Shown here: positions 34,065 through 43,708 of the stretch, one piece after another
Layout of the letters: each line of letters opens with the position of its first letter
Position numbering within the stretch: position 1 is the stretch's first letter
Assembly (NCBI RefSeq): GCF_024139115.2
Contig: NC_085140.1
Coordinates: 314,281,259-314,345,258 of the forward strand
Direction: 5' to 3'
DNA length: 64,000 nucleotides
Origin: Armigeres subalbatus
Lineage: Eukaryota > Arthropoda > Insecta > Diptera > Culicidae
Program-made: the position numbers and the translations under genes
Notes under the pieces: model-generated
Told to the model about the DNA's origin: nothing
The model's database searches: none
The model's input: the letters and a program-made list of their open reading frames with translations, nothing else

Positions 34065-35940
34065 CACTATGGTCCAGGATACAGATTTACGCGGAAAGGT
34101 GCATTTTACGCCAAAACTATATTATTTAGAAAAAACTGTTGTTCTACAAAATTGTTCGAAATAGTAGGGCCATTATTATGGTTCTACCAAAAAATAGGGT
34201 GGTCCATCATATAAAAAAAATTAGAAAATATTTTTTTTATTTCTCGGAATATTGACATGTTATGTTCTACAAAGTTGTAGCGTAGCTTATTCCAATCAAT
34301 TTTGCTAAAAAAAACTTTTTCTGTAGCTCTTAAGTTGGCTGATTTAGAGCAATTTTACCTAATTGGATTAGGGTGTACCTCAAAAAAACAGTATTTTCGA
34401 TCTACTTTTCTTGTTTTACATTTCTCGAAAAAGTCGTCTTCAGGTGACTTTTAGAGCTCAAAAAAATGCAACTTTTGATGGGTAAATATGCTCAATATCT
34501 TTTTCCGATCAAAAGTTATAATCGTTTTTCTGTCAAAATTACATTTTTTTTCATAAGTTGATATCTCCGGTTAGGGCAGACCAAAAAAATATATTCACAC
34601 GGCATCTGAAAGAAAAATTAATATTCTTTATTATGTCAAAAAATTGGGGATATGTTATTTTTTTATCTCAAGTTTTATCAATTTTACTAAAATCATATTT
34701 TTTCAAATAAATTAATATAATTCGACAACGGAAGAAGATACAGACGATATTCTTATAGCAAAACACGCGTTTTGAAAAGCCGCAAAAGTCTTCAGAAGAT
34801 GACATTCGTGAGAAATGAAAGATAAAAAATCTACAGCTTAAACACTTTTTATAAATTTTATCATTATCGTCGTATTGCAAGATTTACGAGAAAAGATGCA
34901 TTTTTGGTCTGAAGCATACTTTTAAGAAACAAAATTTGTTCTACAAAGTTTTTCTGGATACTTGGGCCCTTATTAGAGAGTTACTGAAAAATAGAGTGGG
35001 CCATTTTATAAAAATGTGAATTTTTATTTTTTTTTATTTTGCGGAAAATTGACATAAAATGTTCCACAAAGTTGTAGCGCAGCTTTTTCCCATCCATTTT
35101 GCTATATAAACTTTTTATGTAGCTCTCAAGCTCACTTGTTTAGAGTAATTTTACTTACCAGGATTAGGGTGTCCCTGCTCATTTCATTTTTTATTTTTCA
35201 CGGATGTCATCTTCTGAAAACTTTTGGGGCTTTTTAAAACGCGTGTTTTGCTATAAGAATATCGTCTGTATCTTCTTCCGTTGTCGAGTTATATCAATTT
35301 ATTTGAAAAAACATGATTTTAGTAAAATTGATGAAACTTGAGATAAAAAAATAACATATCCCCAATTTTTTGACATAATAAAGAATATTAATTTCTCTTT
35401 CAGATGCCGTATGAATATATTTTTTTGGTCTGCCCTAACCGGAGATATCAACTCATGAAAAAAATGTGATTTTGACAGAAAAACGATTATAACTTTTGAT
35501 CGGAAAAAGATATTGAGCGTATTTACCCATCAAAAGTTGCATTTTTTTGAGCTCTAAAAGTCACCTGAAGACGACTTTTTCGAGAAATGTAAAACAAAAA
35601 AAGGAGATAAAAAATACTGTTTTTGTGAGGTACACCCTAATCCAATTAGGTAAAATTGCTCTAAATCAGCCAACTTAAGAGCTACAGAAAAAGTTTTTTA
35701 GCAAAATTGATTGGAATAAGCTGCGCTACAACTTTGTAGAACATAACATGTCAATACTCTGAGAAATAAAAAAATATATTCTATTTTTTTTTATATGATG
35801 GGCCACCCTATTTTTTGGTAGAACCATAATGATGGCCTTACTATTTCGAACAATTTTGTAGAACAACAGTTTTTTCTAAAAAATATAGTTTTGGCGTAAA
35901 ATTCATCTTTCCGCGTAAATCTGTATCCTGGACCATAGTG
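34065..35940. mobile_element. 1,876-bp foldback element with 5-bp target duplication
   Basis: The element starts CACTATGGTCCAGGATACAG and ends with the reverse complement of its first 20 bases. CACTG occurs immediately outside both ends (34,060-34,064 and 35,941-35,945). Arms of about 780 bp (34,065-34,850 and 35,190-35,940) are highly similar throughout. The centre, 34,870-35,190, is a diverged direct copy of the outer ~310 bp of the left arm (same order of ACGAGAAAAGATGCAT, CTACAAAG, GTAGCGCAGCTT and GGATTAGGGTGT). No protein-coding frame. Confidence 0.9.
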
Positions 35941-35989
35941 CACTGAAGACGGCCTCACAGTTTGAGGTCGAAATACGTGGGATAAAAAA

Positions 35990-36228
35990 ATAAAAAGTGA
36001 GAAATGATAAATAAAATGTGAGAAACTAGAAGTGAGGAGCAATAGGTGTCACTTCTCACTTTTCACTTCATATGTAATATAAATTTTCACTCCTCATTTC
36101 TCACTTCTCACTCTGCACTTCTCACTTTTTACAGTAAGAAATGAGAAATAAAAAGCCAGAAATGAGGAATGAGAATTAGACAGTGACAAGTGAAACACGA
36201 GAAGTGAGAAGTTAGAAGAAATCTCAAT
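35990..36228. repeat. GTGAGAAG array, third locus
   Basis: Units such as AAAGTGAGAAATGATAA and complements CACTTCTCACTTTTCACTTC. Lies immediately right of the foldback. Confidence 0.75.
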
Positions 36229-36372
36229 TCTTCATCCAAACGACTTGTTCAGTCAAATGACCTGTTTGGTCGAAGGACTTTTTCGGCAAGATATGTTTCG
36301 GCTTATTGGTTTGTTCTGCCGATTGGCATATTCGGTCAAATAATTTTCGGCCAAACGATCCAATCCCACAAG
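36228..36372 (-). repeat. 17-bp TTCGGCC-type array, inverted orientation
   Basis: TCAGTCAAATGACCTGTTTGG and TTTTCGGCCAAACGA-type units, opposite in orientation to the array at 33,225-33,690. Confidence 0.75.
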
Positions 36373-37090
36373 AAAAAAAAGAGAAAAGAAGAAAGAGCAA
36401 ACAAAAGGAGAGAAGACATAACAAATAGAGAAGAAAGAAAAACAGAAGAGAGAAGAAAGAAAAGAGAGGATAATATCTTATAATATTTATTAAATGAAAG
36501 AAGAAAATAGATAACAGATGGAAAATAGTAATGAACAGTAAGGTAAGGTAAAGGCTGAATAAATTAGAAAAAAGGAAGTGGAAGCAGATGCAGACAGACG
36601 AGAAAAAATGAAAAAAGAAAAAGGATAGAAGAAAGAGGAAAGATGAAAGAAAAAAGAAAGAAAAAGAAAGGAAGAAGCAGAAATAGAGGGAAAAGGTAAG
36701 AATAATAAATTATTCAACAGAGAAGTAAGGAGGGAGTGGATAAAAAATAACTAGAAGAAAAAAATGAGATAGAAGAAAGAAGAGAACGATGGACAGCAGA
36801 CAGATTAAAGAAGTAAAAATAGGAAGACAGAGGAAAGATGAAGGAAAAACAAGACAGTAAAAGGAAGGAAGCAATGAATATCGTACAGAAGAAGAAAACA
36901 AAACATAAAACGTAAAGAAGTTTTGAAAAAAAAAATAAAAAAAAAACATATGAAGAAATAAGATAGAACAAGGAAGAAAGAAAAGAAAGGGGAGTTGATA
37001 GTAGAATGACGAAAAGTGGAAGGAGGAATAAAAAGAAAGATAAAGAGGAAATAGAAAATTGTTGGTGTTAAAGTTAAAGTTAAAAAGCAG
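36365..37090. repeat. Polypurine tract, about 725 bp
   Basis: The plus strand is nearly all purine, with only scattered pyrimidines. The 188-codon minus frame at 36,710-37,276 and its neighbours are low-complexity Phe/Ser/Leu translations of this tract, not genes. Confidence 0.85.
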
Positions 37091-40000
37091 TATTGAAAGT
37101 AAGTAGAGATAAATTGACCTAAGGTAAGACGGATCAGCTCGACAAACGGTAATATTGTTCATTCGGAACAAAGTTAGAACGCTTTTTATACCGAAGTTGG
37201 ATTTTTCTCTAGAAACAGGCAACTTTCCCAACTTCAGAAATAGTGCGCTGGACTCGCCTAAAGATGCGCTGAACAACGCATCAGTTTGACAAATAAAACT
37301 TCGGAAGAAAGTTCGGTTCGGAAGTCCCGACTTCCGAATTTCAAGTTGGTGCTACGCCGACTATACTATGCGGTAAAATGACATCCAGAAAAAAGGTTTC
37401 GGACAAATGGTCAGATACTTTTGTAGACCGAAACCGAAAGGTTAGTTGATTATGTTGGTTATTAACAGAAACGCACAAAGAAATTTTGTTCTTTTGCCGA
37501 GGCGATTACTATTACTATTAGATCATATCATAAGGTAACTGAAGTTAAGCTTTGCTGTTGTTTTGACCAAACGAAAATGCGTTTAAATCGAGGACAGATT
37601 TCAATTTCGATTTAGTTGAAGCAAAAATAAAAAGGTAACAAATACATCATCTTTGTAGCTCAATGCGATCAAAGTATTATATTAAACAATGATACTATTG
37701 GAGCATTATAATTAGAGCATAGATAAGCAATATACGACATCGTCTAGTCAGTCGCCCAATTAGGGCGTATGGAATGTATCCTATCCAAATTTTGAAAGAA
37801 ACAGATCTTAAAGCGCTGCTAGTGACTGTACCTTCTCAAAATCATCAATATTTCCGGCCACAGCAGGTAATTCCGCAGTGAACCAATCGTTCCACCCTCT
37901 GGCGCGGAAACATTATACAACAGAAAGCTTCCCGGCCCTATACCCTCGGATCACAATCTTGAACTCTTTCTCCCAAAAATGGGCAGAAAATTACATGAAC
38001 GTCGTGAACTAACAGCTATCAATTCCGCCATCAAATCGGATTAATTATGTTGCAATGGGGGGAAAGGGAGCCGCTCCGAACCAGTCAAACGACGACGACG
38101 ACCGACCGGCAGCGGAAATCCATAAAAACATCGAACATCATCTCGGTCGTAATCAAACCTCACCTTCGAGATGTGTCGCTGCCACCAACTCCTCCCCCAT
38201 ACTGATACACATTTGCATCACCCACCGACCCTAACGTAAGCCCCTTAACGGCGGATAACAGCATCCGAAAGATCCGGAGATCATAAAACTGGGCCGTTTT
38301 ATGTGCTGCCTTCTGCCCAGATCCAGAAACAGACGCCGACGACGACGACCGAAGTGAACCTTAATCTGCCCCGATGGCAATTTATCGAACCCGGGGCGTC
38401 AAGAGTCGATCCACCCCGATCGAAGGGGCCCCAGGAAGCTGGCACCCAGACCGGATCGGACCGGATGCTCGCGGTCACCAAAGTGTGGGATAATTTTGCG
38501 TTCGAAGCGTCTCCGTCGTTTGATTTACCTCCGCCACAACTGAATGGTAAGGCAGCTTCGAACAAACACGACACGGCAGAGCAGCAAGCAGGTTGGGAAG
38601 TTGAGTTTGAGTGTGACTGTCCAGCCGCGCCGGCTTGTGTGGATCGGCTGGGACACTTTCTTGGGGAGGGCCGTAAATGAGCCCGCAGAATAAATTAATG
38701 TCTTTCGTTAGTGGCTGCCGCCACCGTCACCGCGCTTGCGCTGCTGTGGTAGTTGTTGGTGTTGCTGCCGGTTTCGCCCAAGCCTCGAGCGTCGCGCCAG
38801 ACCGGCAAGCAAATGGTTTCGACACAGGAAATGGACGATTGGATTGACCAATGAACGCCGCCGCACGGTCCCCAGCGTGTTCACCGTGTGTGTGCGAGTC
38901 CGATTCCGAGGCAATCGAGCTTTCGCGGCTCATTTTGGGTTTGATTATTGTGACTCAATGACCGAGTTTTACAGAACTGTCAACTGTCGGTCGCGGTGCA
39001 AAATATTGATGTCGGTTTGCTGGATCGTCCGGTCGGTCGGAAGGTGAGGGAGTGCATTAAACACATGAGGTCAAAAATTTAATCAGTCAGCGGTAATGCT
39101 TGTTGACAGATCGATGAAAGTTGAAAGAGCAATCCGCTCGGTCGTGACAGGATGAAATGAATTGTTTCCAAGATCCCTGCTGAAGTTCGGGGATCTCACA
39201 ACTCAGTGTTGTCCGACGACTTCTTGTCGAACAGATCTTGTTTCAGTCTCATACGGTACAGCTGGATGTTTTCTAAACAACAACCCAAACGGTGCCAAAG
39301 CGGTGAATGAAGTTACCGCCGTTAGTTTTGAATGGCGCATCAACGGCGCGCAGTCATATTAAAAAGAAAGGGCAGCACGGTTTGTTTTTGCTTATTCAAG
39401 CGTCTTGCATTATAAATACACGCATGAGCACTGTTTTTGGCAAGGCTCCGCGCTCCGCGAGCAACCATTGAGTGTGTGTGGGAAAATGTGTCAAACTGGT
39501 ACGAGCATTTTTTTTCTAAGGGCTCTGTACTGCAGGTAAACAAAAAATAACTTAACAAGGTGTTGTTGAGTCTTTACCGTGCTAATTTTGTTAAGGTGTT
39601 CAAAATATTTCGTGAGGAGCTCAGCTTGTATCATACAGAAATTTAGGCTGTTTGTTCACATGTTCCCGTTGATGTTGATAAGTCGCACATACTTTAGTCT
39701 GCATATTTAAAATGCGTACAATGTTTTTCTTCTTTGAGAATAAGATCTGTACCATTTTGCAGTTTCTTCGGTAACTTTGAGACATTTTTGTTTTTTAAAC
39801 GGTCTTACATGCATTTGACTAAGAGTGATTTAAAATTTAGTTTGTCAGATCTATATACAGACATGAATCTCAAGTGTTGATATCATATGCAGACTGGATC
39901 GAGACATCAATCAAAAGTTGCCTTTTACTTCCGATTTACGTCAGTCATACCCGGCAAAAATTTCTACATTTCACGCTCGATTCAACAGTGTTATCCTACA

Positions 40001-41694
40001 TAATCGTCATCAAGAAGGTTAATACGAATAGATTATCGGTTAATGTAATCATCAAAGGCGGAAGTGATCGATCATCGACAGTCGTCGCCCGCTACATGAG
40101 TGAGCAGAGCACCTGAAATATTGAAAAAGACAGTACTTGGCCTTCTTCATAAATTCTCGACAGTAAGAGCGTTAGAGGAAGATTGTCAAAAACTGTCAGT
40201 GCATCCGATATTTGCTGACAAATACTGTAGCACTTTCATATATATGACAGACGAGGGAAACGACCTCAACCAAGATAAGGTTCCACAAGTGAGATCCAGT
40301 CTCGATCGTGCGCCGTTTTAGATATTCATTATTTCGTTCTACGAATTTCTAAGCTTACGTTGAACTGCACTCGGAATGTTGCGATTAACTATTCTGTTAT
40401 CCGTTCCCGCCGTGCCTGAATTCGTTATAGGTTGTTTTGATGACCTAGTTTCCGTATCTTCCTTGGGCACACAAGAGCACAAGGCATTTGCCATTCGGAA
40501 GGGGGCGGTCCGTCATCCGTCCGTCCTGGCGAAGGAAGCTCCTTCGCATAATTTAACATAATTTCGGCAAACGCGTTCGTTAGAATCCTGAATTCCGATC
40601 CGGATCTAGCGCATGTCGCAGCGTAGCGCCGCCGCACTCGTGCTCCAATGCCAACAACAAATTCTAAGCCGTGTGCAGTTCACTCGGTGCGCTGCGCACT
40701 GATGCGCCGATTTCCATTACATCACACATTAAAAGTGACATGACACTCCACACAACAACTTCGGCGACAACAACGACGGTAGGTAGGTAGGTATACCTGC
40801 ATAAATCCATATTTAATAAACTTTTTCCATCGCTGATGGTTCGATCCCTCAGCCAGGGGACGACCGACACCCTCACCCTAAGCCATCGCCCCTCGGGGGC
40901 GCGCATCGTTGTCCCAGCCCCTCCCTCTTCACAGTACTTCGCACTTGGATAGTGACGCTTTTTAAAAGGTTTTAATTTCATTCGAGTGCAGAATAAATGA
41001 ATAGCAAAGCGGATTCTCGTGCACCCTCCAGCCACCCACCACCACCGCCTGTGTGTGTGGCTTCGTTGTCGCCGTTTGGCGACGCATGGGTGTAGGAAGA
41101 CAGATACGACAGGGGGTGCACATCATACGAAATAGATTCTTTGGGTTTTCTTCAACCTGTTGGTTTTATAGCTGCAATAGGGAGCGGAACCATTTGGGCA
41201 CCACTCCCTATTACCGTCCACAACGTTAATAACTCGACCGCGTTCAAACCAAACGGCTTGATTTTTTGTACATCACTAGATATCGACAGAAACTAATCAT
41301 GTACTAAAAAACAAGTTATTCGTGTGTAATGCGCTCGAGGAATGAACGTTGCGGACGGGAATAGGAGGTGCTGCCCAAATGGTTCTCTACCCTACTTCTC
41401 ATGGATGGATTTGTATAGTTGATCAACTTTACCAAGAAATGATTGATGACAGCCATAAGATTTTTTTAAATCATTCTGGATTGGTTGTTCTAGCTTCACG
41501 AAAGCGGTTTTAAGGAGTTTTTCAAGAGCTGGCACGAATAGTAAAATAATAAGTAAGTACTGCAAGATCTGGAAAAAATAAAATTGGTAACCGAACGCCT
41601 CACTTCGAGATGTGGTTGAAAAGTTGAGTTTGGGCAAGACTTTCGTGCTGAATGCCAAAACTCGAGCAGGACTAAGTACGTTGAAGGTTCAATA
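37091..41694. other. Unassigned DNA, partly GC-rich
   Basis: A 10-bp stem TTCGGAAGTC/GACTTCCGAA lies near 37,320. The plus frame 38,249-38,680 (144 codons, ending LGHFLGEGRK) overlaps a minus frame and has no family match. GC-rich stretches at about 37,980-39,060 and 40,420-41,240 hold only overlapping short frames. A (GGTA)n run is near 40,785. No confident gene. Confidence 0.4.
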
Positions 41695-41725
41695 GTCAAA
41701 AACCGTGACATGAAACAGAATAGTG
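41695..41725 (+). repeat. 31-bp direct repeat, left copy
   Basis: GTCAAAAACCGTGACATGAA followed by ACAG.ATAGTG occurs here and at 42,577-42,607 with one mismatch. Together the copies bracket an 850-bp segment holding a SINE and a 99-bp tandem array. Read in frame it encodes VKNRDMKQ, part of the transposase resumed at 42,577. Confidence 0.85.
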
Positions 41726-42189
41726 CTTGAGCTTGAGCTTGAGCTTGATTGACTGCTCGTAGTTGCTACTCCATTATGACCAGATCAGCTGTTCTTGCAC
41801 AGGGAACCAACAGATGTTTGCTTGGGACTAGCACACATCTTCAATGTACAAGTACTGGTGATCTCATTTGTTAGGTCATACTGGCGCCTGCCACGTCAGA
41901 ATGCAAGTCAATGTAGGGAAGGGGGAGGAAATGATGATGCAATCACTCGCCCACTGCAAGCCGAATATACCTCTGCACTTGCCACGAGCTCATGCGGAAT
42001 TTGTTGGAATTTCTGGGTTAGGTTGGAGAGGCAGAGGTCCGTCTTGGTTAACGAGCTGCCAATGTGATAGATAGGAGAAGGTAACTGATGGAATTTCTAA
42101 TTGGATGTAGGAAACGAGCTCTATAGTTCATTTCCAATTCTAGCAGATTACTGTTAGAATACTCAAGTTGAAGGTATAGGAATAGTAAT
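41726..42189. repeat. Probable dispersed mosquito repeat, (GAGCTT)n start
   Basis: Begins with four GAGCTT units, then TTGATTGACTGCTCGTAGTT. A related fragment lies in the polypurine tract near 32,850. I recall similar sequence as common in Aedes genomes, but cannot confirm it here. Confidence 0.4.
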
Positions 42190-42349
42190 GGAAACGGTAT
42201 GGAAGTCCATTTCCAGTTCTAGCGATTGCTAGAACATGAGAAATAAAGAGAAAGATACAAAGTAGGAGAATGGAACGGACCTGGGATTGATCCCACGACC
42301 TCCTGCGTATGAGGCAGAAGCAGTAGCCATATGACTACCAAGCCCGCTT
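42190..42349 (-). mobile_element. tRNA-headed SINE, family 2, copy A
   Basis: On the minus strand the 5' end reads CGGGCTTGGTAGTCATATGG (A-box-like). It then carries a B-box-like GGGATCAATCCC (plus positions 42,283-42,294) and the body CTACTTTGTATCTTTCTCTT and CTAGCAATCGCTAGAAC. It shares order and spacing with 46,195-46,358. Confidence 0.7.
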
Positions 42350-42576
42350 CGAAACAAGAGAGATCACGCACTGAACTGATTAATTTTATTACCGGCCGCG
42401 CAATGCAGAACACAATAATTCGTCCGACCACGCGATCGTTCTGCTGTCCGAAACAAGAGAGATCACGCACTGAACTGGTTAATTTTATTACCGGCCGCGC
42501 AATGCAGAACACAATAATTCGTCCGACCACGCGATCGTTCTGCTGTCCGAAACAAGAGAGATCATGCACTGAACTC
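42350..42576 (+). repeat. 99-bp tandem repeat, 2.3 copies, frame-preserving
   Basis: CGAAACAAGAGAGATCACGC starts at 42,350, 42,449 and 42,548, exactly 99 bp apart. Units are nearly identical. Because 99 is 33 codons, both strands keep long frames (42,331-42,765 plus and 42,219-42,800 minus). These frames look like a consequence of the repeat rather than a gene. Confidence 0.95.
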
Positions 42577-42880
42577 GTCAAAAACCGTGACATGAAACAG
42601 ATTAGTGTTGCAAAAAGCCGTTCACAGAAGTGCGACCAGAAGTTAACGAAAACACACTGCTGCGTAATGGATGACGAGAAATATGTGAAGGCGGACATCC
42701 AGCAGGTTGCAGAAAACCTGTATGTGACTGCCAATGATATGTGTGATGGTCCCGAGAACATCTGAAAACAGAAGATGTCGGAGAAGTTCTTGTTTGGCAA
42801 GCGATTTGTTCTTGTGGAAGGCGTATTTGGAAGTGTCTCCAGAAGCGTACTTTTCCCTCTCCTAAAGGCTCACGGCGTGA
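42577..42880 (+). pseudogene. Tc1-like (DD37E-type) transposase fragment
   Basis: The plus-strand frame reads CCVMDDEKYVKAD at 42,656-42,694. This matches the segment around the first catalytic aspartate of mosquito Tc1-family transposases (typically C.MDDETYVK.D). After TGA at about 42,763 the frame shifts, and VWQAICSCG follows near 42,798, the next conserved block of that family (VWQAICSCGKRS). CLQKRTFPLLKAHG comes later in the same frame. VKNRDMKQ at the left end also belongs to it and is duplicated at 41,695. The rest of the gene is missing; decayed and inactive. Family assignment is from memory of the motif. Confidence 0.75.
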
Positions 42881-43369
42881 CCGTCCGACGAAAATTGTGA
42901 TTATTAGAACAATGGACGGAGTGTAAATCAATCCTTTGAAAAAGGTACAATAAATGTGATCGAAACAGCATACTGAACCAACGGGTAACCGTCCATGACT
43001 CTTCTTAGACTGAAAACTGAAAAGATACTTTTTTACATCGTCAATTAATGAAAAAATGGGAATTAAATTGTGATCATTGTGATTGTTTTTACTGAATTTC
43101 GGATCTAGAAAAGCTACCTTCAGGAATGATTGCTTTTCGTGGCTATACCTTCCTAATGAAACTGGGCTGGTCATCCAATTCACTGTTCACATTTGTGAAA
43201 TGGAAGCTTTCCATGTATTGCCAATGTTTTAACTCGCAAGCCTAAATTTTGGATTTATAATCAATCAGTTTCAAGAATTATTGAATGATATGTTTCTAAT
43301 ATATCAGTTTTAGAATAATTGCCAGGGCAACCTGAACTTCTGACAGTTTAAATATTACAATGGACTGTT
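42881..43369. other. Unassigned AT-rich DNA
   Basis: Nothing recognised apart from decayed flank of the transposase fragment. Confidence 0.45.
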
Positions 43370-43499
43370 GGGCCTTCCTTAGCCAAGCGGTAAAACGCGC
43401 GGCTACAAAGCAAGACCATGCTAAGGGTGGCTGGGCTCGATTCCCGGCGCCGGTTTAGGCAATTTTCGATTTGGAAATTGTCTCGACTTCCCAGGGCAA
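43370..43499 (+). mobile_element. Feilai-like SINE, 3'-truncated
   Basis: GGGCCTTCCTTAGCCAAGCG with a nearly intact B box (GGCTCGATTCC) and the adjacent conserved body up to CTTCCCAGGGCA. The 3' half is missing; a MITE begins 8 bp further on. Confidence 0.9.
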
Positions 43500-43506
43500 T
43501 GTCCCA

Positions 43507-43708
43507 CACGCAAAAAAAAGCGTTCATGAATTCGTGAACTAACAAGTTCACGGTGTATTTTTTCGTGAACAAAGGCCACGGATTCAGGAACACAGTCACG
43601 TTTTCTGGAACTTTCTGGAAAACGTGACTGGTGCTCCCGAATCCATGAATTAAATCACGGTGTATTTTTGCTGGTTCACGAATTCGGGAACGCTTTTTTT
43701 TTTGCGTG
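43507..43708. mobile_element. CACGCAAAAAAAAGCGTTC MITE, intact
   Basis: The terminal inverted repeats CACGCAAAAAAAAGCGTTC and GAACGC(T)nGCGTG are both present. Inside is a symmetrical interior with GAATTCGTGAACTAA, an ACGTGACTGGTGCTCCCGAA-type block and CCATGAATTAAATCACGG. Its left half matches the interrupted copy at 14,391. Confidence 0.85.

Noticed and set aside
36710..37276. 188-codon minus-strand open frame
   Set aside because: Most of it is the complement of the polypurine tract, giving low-complexity Phe/Leu/Ser/Tyr sequence without motifs.
42219..42800. 193-codon minus frame with a 33-residue repeat
   Set aside because: Created by the 99-bp tandem array and a SINE; the true coding trace is on the plus strand (transposase fragment).
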